This document shows, piece by piece, positions 23,151 to 30,659 of a stretch of DNA of 33,579 nucleotides. Position numbers and translations under genes: made by a program. The stretch is from the NCBI RefSeq assembly GCF_900129965.1, contig NZ_FQXM01000034.1:1-33579 (forward strand), in the 5' to 3' direction. The notes under the pieces were generated by a model. The model saw nothing but the letters and a program-made list of their open reading frames with translations, had not been told where the DNA came from and ran no database searches. The DNA is from Clostridium grantii DSM 8605 (GTDB lineage: Bacteria > Bacillota > Clostridia > Clostridiales > Clostridiaceae). How positions within the stretch are numbered: the first letter of the stretch is position 1; each line of letters starts with the position of its first letter.

Positions 23151-23336
23151 TTTTGAAAACCCTACCCACTTAGAACATTTATCTCCTTGCATAGTTTTTA
23201 TTTTATAAAATCCGTCTGGATTATAACAATTTCCTTCTTCACAATATACTTTTATATTATAAAAATCAACCTCTCTTTTACAATTCCAATATATACAAGT
23301 GGCACAAGATTTTTGATGTTTCACCCACATATACAT
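23148..23336 (-). CDS. Cysteine-rich 62-residue miniprotein
   Basis: I do not recognise a named family. Six cysteines are arranged CATCIYWNC, YCEEGNC and, near the end, KCSKW, which suggests a zinc knuckle or an Fe-S or disulfide miniprotein. Aromatic residues flank the cysteines (YWNC, KWVGF). No signal peptide is visible, so a cytosolic metal-binding role is more likely than a secreted one. The ATG at 23336 follows GGGGGG at workable spacing. It is convergent with the 193-residue gene and lies just upstream, on the same strand, of the ferredoxin gene's terminator. A short gene of this kind could be missed or spurious, but the cysteine spacing supports it. Confidence 0.6.
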   Translation of the reverse strand: MYMWVKHQKSCATCIYWNCKREVDFYNIKVYCEEGNCYNPDGFYKIKTMQGDKCSKWVGFSK

Positions 23337-23431
23337 AATATCCCCCCTTTATTTTATATGACATATTATTATTATTAATATGGAGGCTATTTTAGAATTA
23401 TTACTTTTCTATATAAATGTAAAATAAAAAA

Positions 23432-23450
23432 AGACCGTCAAAGACGATCT
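23432..23450 (-). terminator. Terminator of the ferredoxin gene
   Basis: On the minus strand, AGATCGTC and GACGGTCT pair over 8 bp (one G-U) with a 3-base loop, followed by TTTTTTTATTTT. It starts six bases after the ferredoxin stop. Confidence 0.85.
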
Positions 23451-23455
23451 TTTTT

Positions 23456-23626
23456 TTATTCAGCTACTGGTGCTGCTACTGGACAAACATTAGCACAGTT
23501 TCCACAATCGATACAAGCTTCAGCATCAATTACGTATATTCCATCTCCTTCAGATATTGCATCTACTGGACATTCTGAAACACAAGCGCCACAACTTACA
23601 CATGAATCATTTATAATATAAGCCAC
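23456..23626 (-). CDS. 2[4Fe-4S] clostridial-type ferredoxin
   Basis: This 56-residue electron carrier is short and easily missed. It begins (V/M)AYIINDSCVSCGACVSECP and ends NVCPVAAPVAE. The two cluster motifs CxxCxxCxxxCP are complete (CVSCGACVSECP and CIDCGNCANVCP), so both 4Fe-4S clusters can form, as in the classic Clostridium pasteurianum ferredoxin. It would shuttle low-potential electrons in fermentation, for example with pyruvate:ferredoxin oxidoreductase and hydrogenase. The start is a GTG at 23626 behind GGGGGTG. A strong terminator follows at once, so it is monocistronic or the end of a short unit. It lies where Bacillus has yabA. Confidence 0.95.
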   Translation of the reverse strand: MAYIINDSCVSCGACVSECPVDAISEGDGIYVIDAEACIDCGNCANVCPVAAPVAE

Positions 23627-23709
23627 AAAAACACCCCCTCATCATGATTTAGAATATTTATATATCCGCTATCTATTTTAACACTTTCCTTAAATTAAAG
23701 GAAGTCCCT

Positions 23710-23907
23710 TTATAAAATACTAAAGCCCATATCTTCTATAAAGTCCAATATTTCATCTTTGGAGATAATATTTTCATCAAATATCATTTCTAAATTATTT
23801 TTTTTCAATTGAGTAGCAATAATACCTTCTTTGGCTGATATTCTTTCTGTAATAACAGCAAAGTTATCCCTTTGACTTAAGTCCATAATATTTATTGATA
23901 TTTTCAT
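23710..23907 (-). CDS. Small HMA-fold-like protein without cysteines
   Basis: This 65-residue protein begins MKISINIMDLSQRDNFAVITERISAKEGI and has an HMA-like alternation. A first strand is followed by a helix (NFAVITERI), a pair of strands around IIATQLKKNNLEMIF, a second helix (SKDEILDFIED) and MGFSIL at the end. The GFSI ending is typical of HMA domains. There is no cysteine at all, so the metal site is absent. The ATG at 23907 has an AAGGGGGC site, 20 bases after ricT, so it is probably cotranscribed with holB and ricT. Function is unknown. The similar protein at 660-866 also lacks CxxC. Confidence 0.6.
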   Translation of the reverse strand: MKISINIMDLSQRDNFAVITERISAKEGIIATQLKKNNLEMIFDENIISKDEILDFIEDMGFSIL

Positions 23908-23927
23908 AAGTCTGCCCCCTTTAATTG

Positions 23928-24842
23928 CTAATCTTTTTTAAGTATTTCCTTAAATTCTTTAGTCTCTTCACTATCAATAAAAATATTTATATCTTCTGTG
24001 GAATCATCTAATTCTCTGTATTCATATTCACCAGAAATCAGATCAATTTCATGCATTGAAAAAGTTTTTATATATTCTTCTTCATCCTTTTTCTTTAATT
24101 TAACATTAACTATTTCTTTTACAACATTATTTGAAACAACCACACCTTTACCCTCAACTGTTTTGACAATAGACCCCGCTTTAGGTAGTTTTTGTTTTAT
24201 AGTTTCATATGTATCTTGTTCGTAATTTAAGCAACACATTAATCTTCCACAAATACCAGATATTTTTGAAGGATTTAATGATAGATTTTGCTCTTTTGCC
24301 ATTTTTATAGATACTGGTGCAAAATCACCTAAAAACGAAGAACAGCACATTGGTCTTCCACAAGGCCCCAAGCCGCCTATCATTTTTGCTTCATCCCTTA
24401 CACCTATTTGTCTTAATTCTATTCTTGTTCTAAAAACAGAGGCCAAATCTTTTACTAATTCTCTAAAATCAACTCTTCCTTCTGCAGTAAAATAAAATAT
24501 TATTTTATTATTATCAAAAGTATATTCCACATCTATTAACTTCATAGGTAATACATGATTTTCTATTTTTTCTACACATATAGAAAATGCTTTATCTTGT
24601 TTTTCTTTATTTTCTGTATTTATATTTATATCTTCTTGTGTAGCAACTCTTAAAACATTTTTTAGAGGTGTAACTATATTCTTATCTTCAACATCCTTAG
24701 GTCCAATAACACAATGTCCAAATTCCGTACCTCTAATTGTTTCAACTATAACATAATTATCAACTTTAATTTCTAAATCATTAGGTGAAAAATAATATAT
24801 TTTACCAGATTTTTTAAATCTAACTCCAACTACTTTTATCAT
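23928..24842 (-). CDS. ricT: PSP1-domain regulatory protein RicT (YaaT)
   Basis: This 304-residue protein has the PSP1 domain with its cysteine motifs GPCGRPMCCSSFLG and GICGRLMCCLNYE (about 165-215). These bind Fe-S clusters in the Bacillus Ric complex. RicT acts with RicA and RicF to stimulate RNase Y mRNA processing and sporulation phosphorelay events. Those partners are not in this window. The ATG at 24842 follows the holB stop by one base, so translation is coupled. The C-terminus is an acidic tail. Position after holB matches Bacillus holB-yaaT. The family call is strong; the pathway role is transferred. Confidence 0.93.
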   Translation of the reverse strand: MIKVVGVRFKKSGKIYYFSPNDLEIKVDNYVIVETIRGTEFGHCVIGPKDVEDKNIVTPLKNVLRVATQEDININTENKEKQDKAFSICVEKIENHVLPMKLIDVEYTFDNNKIIFYFTAEGRVDFRELVKDLASVFRTRIELRQIGVRDEAKMIGGLGPCGRPMCCSSFLGDFAPVSIKMAKEQNLSLNPSKISGICGRLMCCLNYEQDTYETIKQKLPKAGSIVKTVEGKGVVVSNNVVKEIVNVKLKKKDEEEYIKTFSMHEIDLISGEYEYRELDDSTEDINIFIDSEETKEFKEILKKD

Positions 24843-24843
24843 A

Positions 24844-25788
24844 TTAAACCTCCTGCATTTTCAGAAACATTACAGCAAAAACCAATTCTGAATTTACTTT
24901 GCTTTGTAATTTTTCTCTAGCCTCATTAATTATACCAATAAATTCATCTAGTTTTTTCATTGAATACAAATTTGCCATATCCATTATATCATTTAATTTA
25001 TCATAATTGATAATAATATTATTATCCCCTATTTCTTTATATATCATAATATCTCTTATATAGGATAATAATGTATCTATAATTTCTTCCCACATATAAT
25101 TATATTTGTTGAAATAACTCTCATACTCTTGCATAATACCTATATTATCTTCACCTACTGATTTTATTAAGGATAACGTAAAATTTCTTACCTCTTTGAA
25201 ATCCGCATCATTTAAATACAAATCACATCTACCTGGAATTCCATCACTAAAGTTAATTAACAAATTCATTTCATCATTTGTTAAAATTTCATATTTCTTT
25301 TGTAAGTAAAGTTTTATCTCATTTGCTTTTAATCTGTTTAATCTATGAATTTGATTTCTTGATTTAATTGTTTCTAAAAGAAGATCTAAGGATTCACTAC
25401 ACATTATTATAGTGACTCCTTTAGGTGGTTCCTCTATAGTTTTTAGAATTGCATTTTGAGCCTCTGTAGTCATCTTATGAGCCTCATATATTATAACTAC
25501 CTTTTGACTACCTTCATAAGGTTTTTTGTTGACTTCTATTATCAAACTTCTTATTTCATCAACACCAATAGATTTCTTGTTTTTTTTAACTCTCCATTCA
25601 ACAATATCTACATAATCCCTATTTTCATTTTTTCCTAATATTTTTATGGCTACTTGATAAGCTAATAAACTTTTTCCTATTCCATCTGGACCCACAATTA
25701 AATGTGCATGTGAAAAAGTATTATTATTTATGGAATTTTGAATTTGATTTTTTATAAATTCATGCCCAATTATGCTTTCAAATCCCAT
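24844..25788 (-). CDS. holB: DNA polymerase III delta' subunit
   Basis: Delta' is a non-catalytic AAA+ part of the clamp loader. The protein is 314 residues from the ATG at 25788. It has a P-loop-like GPDGIGKSL (about 33-41), a Walker B region VVIIYEAHKMTTEAQNAILKTIEEPP, and the sensor segment ETIKSRNQIHRLN. The four-cysteine zinc module common between the P-loop and Walker B is absent, as in some Clostridia. An in-frame ATG five codons earlier overlaps the ATGGAGGT site and is rejected. It sits between darA and ricT, as in Bacillus yaaQ-yaaR-holB-yaaT, though yaaR is missing here. Confidence 0.93.
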   Translation of the reverse strand: MGFESIIGHEFIKNQIQNSINNNTFSHAHLIVGPDGIGKSLLAYQVAIKILGKNENRDYVDIVEWRVKKNKKSIGVDEIRSLIIEVNKKPYEGSQKVVIIYEAHKMTTEAQNAILKTIEEPPKGVTIIMCSESLDLLLETIKSRNQIHRLNRLKANEIKLYLQKKYEILTNDEMNLLINFSDGIPGRCDLYLNDADFKEVRNFTLSLIKSVGEDNIGIMQEYESYFNKYNYMWEEIIDTLLSYIRDIMIYKEIGDNNIIINYDKLNDIMDMANLYSMKKLDEFIGIINEAREKLQSKVNSELVFAVMFLKMQEV

Positions 25789-25809
25789 GGGTTGTACCTC
25801 CATTACTAA

Positions 25810-26139
25810 TTATATTTTAATGAATTGATCTACATCTAGAACAAAAACTGTTGCACCGCCAACTTCAACTTCAACAGGATATGGAACAAACATGCCTGTA
25901 GTTTCAGAAATAGGAGATGGTGAAGCCACAATTTGTTTTCTAGTTTTACAAACTTCTTTTATTACATCTACAATTATTTCTACTTTTTCTTTTTCAACCC
26001 CTATAATCAATGTAGTGTTCCCTGATTTTAAGAAACCACCGGTAGTTGCAAGTTTAGTAACTCTATACCCCTTTTCCGTAATGGCCTCTACTAACTCTGC
26101 AGCATAATCATCTTGGATAATTGCAAAAATCAATTTCAT
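25810..26139 (-). CDS. darA: Cyclic-di-AMP receptor DarA/PstA
   Basis: This 109-residue PII-like trimeric signal protein binds cyclic di-AMP. It begins MKLIFAIIQDDYAAELVEAI. It has the T-loop TGGFLKSGNTTLIIGVE (about 33-49), the B-loop-like SPSPISETTGMFVPYPVEVEVGGATVFVL and a final VDQFIKI. These features are characteristic of the YaaQ/DUF970 family. The ATG at 26139 has a TGGAGGAGTG site. It lies after tmk and before holB, as in Bacillus. Its downstream targets are not established, so a role in osmolyte or wall homeostasis is assumed from cyclic-di-AMP biology. Confidence 0.95.
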   Translation of the reverse strand: MKLIFAIIQDDYAAELVEAITEKGYRVTKLATTGGFLKSGNTTLIIGVEKEKVEIIVDVIKEVCKTRKQIVASPSPISETTGMFVPYPVEVEVGGATVFVLDVDQFIKI

Positions 26140-26172
26140 CTACACTCCTCCATTAATATTAAAATATTATAT

Positions 26173-26850
26173 TTATTTTATCACATTTTTGATTTCTCTG
26201 TATATCTGCTCATGTATTTTTTCAATTGTATTAATTTTATTATTACTTATGCAATCTATCTTTACCCAATTGTATTTATTAGCTACGTAACAAGCTGTTT
26301 CATAAGATTTTATTAAATACCCTTTATCTTTCTCATGAATATCCTTTTCTTCTTGCCCATTTATTTTGTTTTTTCTGTTTTTCATTAATTTATTTGCATG
26401 TTCAGGCGGCATATTTAAAAAAAACACACAATCCGGAACTGGAAGTCCAAACTTTATAAATTCAAAATCCCATAACCATTTTAAAAATTTATCTTTTTCT
26501 TCCTTAGCATCCATTTTAGATGCTTGATGAACCATATTAGCTGTTGTATATCTATCTGCTAATATTATACCTCCATTCTCATAAAACTCTTTCCATTCTT
26601 TTTTATATGAAGCAAATCTATCTGCTGCATAAAAAGTAGATGCAACATAAGCATTTACATCTCCTGGTTTATCCCCAAAATCACCATTAAGATACATTTT
26701 AACTAATTCGGATGATTTGCTATTGTAATTTGGGAATTCTATCTTTTTTATGTTATGTCCTTCTTTTCTTAATCTATTATATAATTTATCTGATTGAGTT
26801 TTTTTACCTGCTCCATCAGTTGCTTCTATTATAATTAATTTACCTTTCAT
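26173..26850 (-). CDS. tmk: Thymidylate kinase (variant P-loop)
   Basis: Tmk phosphorylates dTMP to dTDP. This 225-residue protein begins MKGKLIIIEATDGAGKKTQSDKL. The usual GxxxxGK(S/T)T P-loop has Lys where the Mg-binding Ser/Thr should be (GAGKKTQ), a variant I recall in a clostridial/archaeal-like branch of Tmk. EFPNYNS, DRFASYK, ADRYTTANMVHQ (the DRY/H motif) and a lid region around KNRKNKINGQEEKD complete the fold. Length is slightly above the 205-215 usual for Bacillus. The ATG at 26850 has a GGGGGA site. It follows the decarboxylase by 33 bases and precedes darA, the conserved order. Confidence 0.92.
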   Translation of the reverse strand: MKGKLIIIEATDGAGKKTQSDKLYNRLRKEGHNIKKIEFPNYNSKSSELVKMYLNGDFGDKPGDVNAYVASTFYAADRFASYKKEWKEFYENGGIILADRYTTANMVHQASKMDAKEEKDKFLKWLWDFEFIKFGLPVPDCVFFLNMPPEHANKLMKNRKNKINGQEEKDIHEKDKGYLIKSYETACYVANKYNWVKIDCISNNKINTIEKIHEQIYREIKNVIK

Positions 26851-26883
26851 ATGTAAATTCCCCCTATACCTTCATAAAAGAGT

Positions 26884-28311
26884 TCACACTATTTTTATAA
26901 AGTACTTATCCTTATCTTTAATTAAACCCAATATAGATTTATTGTTTTTCAAGTAATATTGTATCATTTTAATGATATTTTTGCTAATTATTTCCCCTGG
27001 CATAATAATTGGGACTCCTGGTGGATATGGCACTATAGCTTCCGCAGATATGCTGCCTTCTGATTTATCTAACTCTATAATAATTTTTCTTCTTTCAATT
27101 ACTTCGTAAGGCCACAATTTAATACTTGGACTATCTGCATTTAATAATACAATTTTTTCTTCTTTGTAGTTTTCTAAATTACATTCTTTTAATTTATTAT
27201 ATAATAACTTAAAATCACTTTCTTTATTGAATGGCGATAAAATTAATATAATATTATTTGTATCATTCATTTCACTTTGTATACCATTTTTCCTTAAATA
27301 GCTCATTACCCCTTCAGCACTGTATCCTTCTTTTATATTTATAATATATCTAGATTTATCCATATCATGTATGCTATTATCTAAACTTTCTAGCGCCAAT
27401 ATATGTATACCTTCAATAGTATTGATTTTTTTTCTATATATTTCAGCTGTATTTATAAGCTTCTTATAATCTGTTCTTCCAAAATACTGTAAGTAGTATC
27501 TAGTATATTCCATAGAGCACATAAGCATATATGACGGACTAGTAGAAGTAAATGCACTTACATAAAAATCTGATTTATCTATCAAATCAGAATTATTTAT
27601 ATGTAAATATGCTGTTTGAGTAAAGCTAGGTAACGTTTTATGACTACTCATTACAACCATGTCTGCTCCTGATTTAACCGCACTTTCAGGCAATTCTTCA
27701 CAAACCCCAAAATGTGCTCCATGAGCTGAATCAACTAAAACATACATATTTGCTTTATGAGCTTCTTTAATAATTTTTTTTAGGTCTAAACAAATACCAT
27801 AATAATTAGGATAAGTTATTATAATTCCCTTTGCATCATAGTTCTCTTTAATAGTATCAAAAAAATACTCCTCGTCTATAGATAGAGGAGCATTATACTT
27901 TTTATCTATTTTATTGTTGATGTAAACTGGTTTTAGTTTTCTAGTTATAATTCCGTTCATAATAGATCTATGACAATTTCTTTCTACTAATACTTTATCC
28001 CCTTCTTGGAAACAGGAAAAAATCATAGCTAAATTACCACTAGTACTTCCATTCACAAGAAAATATGCTTTTTTACTTCCATAATACTCTTTTAATAAAT
28101 TTAAGCTTTCCTTTATTATTCCTTCCGGTTTATGAAGATTATCTACTCCTTCAACTTCCGTTATATCCATTTTTATTATATTATCGTATAATTTTTTTCC
28201 CTCATCAGTTCTAATGAACCCATCACCATTTTTATGTCCGGGCATAGAAAAAGAAATATTATTTTCATTAATATAATCTAATACCCCCTTCAGCAGTGGT
28301 AATCTGGACAA
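26884..28311 (-). CDS. Orn/Lys/Arg decarboxylase family, YaaO-like
   Basis: This 475-residue PLP-dependent fold-type I decarboxylase is of the short (wingless) form. It has SMPGHKNG (22-29), NGSTSGN, and VDSAHGAHFG. PLP-Lys225 lies in SSHKTLPSFTQTAY. The C-terminal domain ends with IPYPPGVP-like VPYPPGVPIIMPGE. The reaction is probably lysine, ornithine or arginine decarboxylation for polyamine synthesis; the specificity is not visible. The start is a TTG at 28311 behind GGGAGAGG at seven-base spacing, overlapping gin by 22 bases. No ATG fits as well without losing conserved residues. It corresponds to Bacillus yaaO between csfB and tmk. Confidence 0.93.
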   Translation of the reverse strand: MSRLPLLKGVLDYINENNISFSMPGHKNGDGFIRTDEGKKLYDNIIKMDITEVEGVDNLHKPEGIIKESLNLLKEYYGSKKAYFLVNGSTSGNLAMIFSCFQEGDKVLVERNCHRSIMNGIITRKLKPVYINNKIDKKYNAPLSIDEEYFFDTIKENYDAKGIIITYPNYYGICLDLKKIIKEAHKANMYVLVDSAHGAHFGVCEELPESAVKSGADMVVMSSHKTLPSFTQTAYLHINNSDLIDKSDFYVSAFTSTSPSYMLMCSMEYTRYYLQYFGRTDYKKLINTAEIYRKKINTIEGIHILALESLDNSIHDMDKSRYIINIKEGYSAEGVMSYLRKNGIQSEMNDTNNIILILSPFNKESDFKLLYNKLKECNLENYKEEKIVLLNADSPSIKLWPYEVIERRKIIIELDKSEGSISAEAIVPYPPGVPIIMPGEIISKNIIKMIQYYLKNNKSILGLIKDKDKYFIKIV

Positions 28312-28511
28312 TCAAAATCCTCTCCCTTACTCATATAATGCACTATTTTTCTTCTTATGCATTTTTCATAATAATCATAAAAATCTGTACCTGTTTTTGA
28401 GTTAATTATTCTTTTTTCACAGTTAATACAAATTCCTCTTCCATTTATCATTATACCATCATTTAGAGGCTTTCCACATATAATACAGCTTTGCTTGTTT
28501 AAATATTTCAT
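28290..28511 (-). CDS. gin: Sigma-G inhibitor Gin (CsfB)
   Basis: This 73-residue zinc-binding anti-sigma factor blocks premature sigma-G activity in sporulating cells. It has CIICGKPLNDGIMINGRGICINCEKRI (about 9-35), the two CxxC pairs of the Gin family, followed by a helix and a Cys-containing tail (FDCPDYHC). The ATG at 28511 has an AAGGGAG site. It overlaps the decarboxylase start by 22 bases, so the two are coupled. The order gin-yaaO-tmk matches Bacillus csfB-(xpaC-yaaN)-yaaO-tmk. It shows that the organism belongs to a spore-forming lineage. A forespore-type promoter candidate lies upstream. Confidence 0.9.
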   Translation of the reverse strand: MKYLNKQSCIICGKPLNDGIMINGRGICINCEKRIINSKTGTDFYDYYEKCIRRKIVHYMSKGEDFDCPDYHC

Positions 28512-28573
28512 AACTTTCTCCCTTCAAAATGTTAGTAATGATTTATTTCGTATTAATTTAGATGATTATTTTA

Positions 28574-28602
28574 ATTTTAGCCTCATACTATATATTTTAT
28601 TC
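28574..28602 (-). promoter_or_regulatory. Possible sigma-F/sigma-G-type promoter of gin
   Basis: On the minus strand, GAATA (28598-28602) lies 15 bases before GGCTAAAAT (28574-28582). The -10 matches the sigma-F pattern GGNNANANT. gin/csfB is forespore-expressed in Bacillus, which makes the match more credible. Short motifs in AT-rich DNA can arise by chance. Confidence 0.4.
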
Positions 28603-28642
28603 AGCATACCCGCAAAACTTATTTTGTCCACAAAAATAATTT

Positions 28643-28671
28643 TTAATAATTAAATTTTCTCTGGTTATAAT
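28643..28671 (+). promoter_or_regulatory. Promoter of the M20-like gene
   Basis: TTAATA (28643-28648) and TATAAT (28666-28671) are 17 bases apart on the plus strand, about 57 bases before the ATG. A single DnaA-box-like TTGTCCACA is nearby at 28624-28632. Confidence 0.55.
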
Positions 28672-28728
28672 AGTAAATATATAAAAGAAATTTGAAGAAA
28701 CAAATTATTATACAAAGGAGTAAATTAT

Positions 28729-29868
28729 ATGAAACAAAAGACTGCTTCTTATCTATCCACAATAAAACCGGATATTATTAATATAAATACTTTTTTACAT
28801 AACACTTTAGAGGAAAGTTATCACGAATATAAATCTAGTCAATATTTAATTGAGTTATTAAAAACTAATTCTTTCCACGTGATAGAAAATTTTTGTGGTA
28901 TGGAAACTGCTTTTAAAGCAGAACTTGGAACTTCTTACCCTAAAATAGCTTTTTTGTGTGAATATGATTCATTTCCACTTAAAGGACAAATTTTAGGCAC
29001 AAGCTTTACTTCTACGGTATCTATCGCAAGTGTCTTAGCACTATCAAAGATTATAGATACTATAGGTGGCTCTTTAACAGTCATAGGATGTCCAGGCGAG
29101 TTAAAGGGTGGAAGTAAAGTTTCCATGGCTAAAATGGGTGTTTTTGATGATATAGATGCTGTTCTAATGGTTCAACCTCATAATCACACTTCAATTAATG
29201 GTTCGTCACCTGCCGTTTTGCCCATTAAAATATTTTTATCCTGTGAGGATAGCAATCACTATACTCCTTTAGAAGGATGTATTTATATTATTGATTCTAT
29301 AAATATTTTATTGAAAAGTTATTGTAAAGATTGTTCTATAGATAACATTAAGATAGATGGATCATTAAATCCTTCTATTTTAAAAAACACATTAGAAGTT
29401 AAATTTTCAATTAAATCAGTTAATCTAGATATTGCTTATAATATAAAAGATAAAATAGAAGAAATATGTTCCTTTAGTAAAAGTTTATTAAATATTGATT
29501 ATAAAATTCATTTAAATAATGTTCCATATGATACTTTATTTTATAATAATACTTTAAATAGACTTTTAGCTCATAATCTAAAAGAGTGTGGAATTATACA
29601 TCTTGAAGACATTAAAGATTATAATTTCGGATTAAGTCTAGGTAATGTTAGCCATATAGTTCCTTGTATTAGACCTTTTATTTCTCTATCTAATGATAAA
29701 ATTTTCGGCACAAGTGATTTTATCGAAGCAAGTAGTTCTAGCTCTTGTATAGACTTAATAATGAATTGTGCTCAAGCACTTAGCAATACTGCTATAGATT
29801 TGATTGAAAAAGAATCCCTTATTCAGGAAGCTAAAATAGAATTAAATAATTTAAAAGCTAGGCCATAG
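28729..29868 (+). CDS. M20-family peptidase homologue lacking metal ligands (probable pseudoenzyme)
   Basis: This 379-residue protein follows the Pm20d2/AbgB-like M20 layout. KIAFLCEYDSFP (72-83), SLTVIGCPGE (115-124), MGVFDDIDAVLMVQPH and LGNVSHIVP correspond in order to known blocks. The catalytic residues are not conserved. The GHACGHN block reads GQILGTSF (86-93), the catalytic Glu-Glu reads GELKGG, and MVHP reads MVQP. Metal binding by the usual residues is therefore unlikely. The frame is intact, with a promoter, an AAAGGAG site and a terminator that holds the stop codon, so it looks expressed rather than decaying. A non-hydrolytic binding role is inferred. The family alignment is by eye. 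Confidence 0.75.
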   Translation: MKQKTASYLSTIKPDIININTFLHNTLEESYHEYKSSQYLIELLKTNSFHVIENFCGMETAFKAELGTSYPKIAFLCEYDSFPLKGQILGTSFTSTVSIASVLALSKIIDTIGGSLTVIGCPGELKGGSKVSMAKMGVFDDIDAVLMVQPHNHTSINGSSPAVLPIKIFLSCEDSNHYTPLEGCIYIIDSINILLKSYCKDCSIDNIKIDGSLNPSILKNTLEVKFSIKSVNLDIAYNIKDKIEEICSFSKSLLNIDYKIHLNNVPYDTLFYNNTLNRLLAHNLKECGIIHLEDIKDYNFGLSLGNVSHIVPCIRPFISLSNDKIFGTSDFIEASSSSSCIDLIMNCAQALSNTAIDLIEKESLIQEAKIELNNLKARP

Positions 29869-29884
29869 GCCTAGCTTTTTTAAA
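29853..29884. terminator. Shared terminator containing the M20-like stop codon
   Basis: AAAAGCTAGGCC (29853-29864) pairs with GGCCTAGCTTTT (29868-29879) around a 3-base loop, with a T run on the plus strand. The TAG stop overlaps the loop, and the stop of the convergent membrane gene lies in the T tail. Confidence 0.85.
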
Positions 29885-30368
29885 AAGTTCTATTTCTTAA
29901 ATCATTTAATTTCAAAACCAAATTTTCACTTGGTTGAAAATAAAAGATTTCATTTTTATCATTAATTCTATAAGTACAACAATACATACTAGGAGTAACA
30001 ATAAGGCTTGTATATTTTTTAGCCATAAACTGATGAATACTCAATTTTCTATACCAAATTTTATCTATAGATTGAATACTGCTTACTTTTATATTTTCTA
30101 AAATTTCCTGTTTTTCATTAGATAATCTATATACAATAAATTGATCTGCAATTATTGAATACTTATATCTTAATTTACATTTTATTATTTCTTTGTACAC
30201 AATTATACTCAAAAAAATTATTGCCATTATTTTAGAATATCCCGCTATTCTATGACCAAAAACATTAATATTTTCTGCAATATCTGAAATAATAATCAAA
30301 AACTCACAAATAAAAATCATTGTAACTAAGCTTGTCATTTTACTTCTCACAACAACCTCTTTATGCAT
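29880..30368 (-). CDS. Two-TM membrane protein, bacterial PH-like
   Basis: This 162-residue protein from the ATG at 30368 (AGTGGAGG site) has two membrane segments (about 12-30 and 40-58). A soluble part follows, with YSIIADQFIVYRL and ENIKVSSIQSIDKIWYRK. That pattern resembles the bacterial PH (YdbT/YvbH-like) domain. An upstream in-frame ATG ten codons earlier has no matching site. It is convergent with the M20-like gene and shares its terminator, and it is divergent from corA. I do not recognise a specific function; a membrane-anchored bPH protein is a tentative description. Confidence 0.65.
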   Translation of the reverse strand: MHKEVVVRSKMTSLVTMIFICEFLIIISDIAENINVFGHRIAGYSKIMAIIFLSIIVYKEIIKCKLRYKYSIIADQFIVYRLSNEKQEILENIKVSSIQSIDKIWYRKLSIHQFMAKKYTSLIVTPSMYCCTYRINDKNEIFYFQPSENLVLKLNDLRNRTF

Positions 30369-30659
30369 TACAAAACCTCCACTATTAAAATTGCCCACAT
30401 GAAGATTATACTAACTTTTACGTAGTTATCAAATAAGAAAAAAGCTTTAATTGACCATTATTAAGTAAAATATTCTATTTTAAGAATTTAGCTACTCTAT
30501 AGTATACTATATTACTCTTATGCTCTTATTAGCTCCTGAATTCTTATATTTGTTAAAAATAATTAAATTTTTTGTGTACAAGAATTCTTATACTATATGA
30601 TTTTATTATTTACTAAAATAGCTTTATGGTATATTCTATTTGTAGAAAGGAATGATTGT

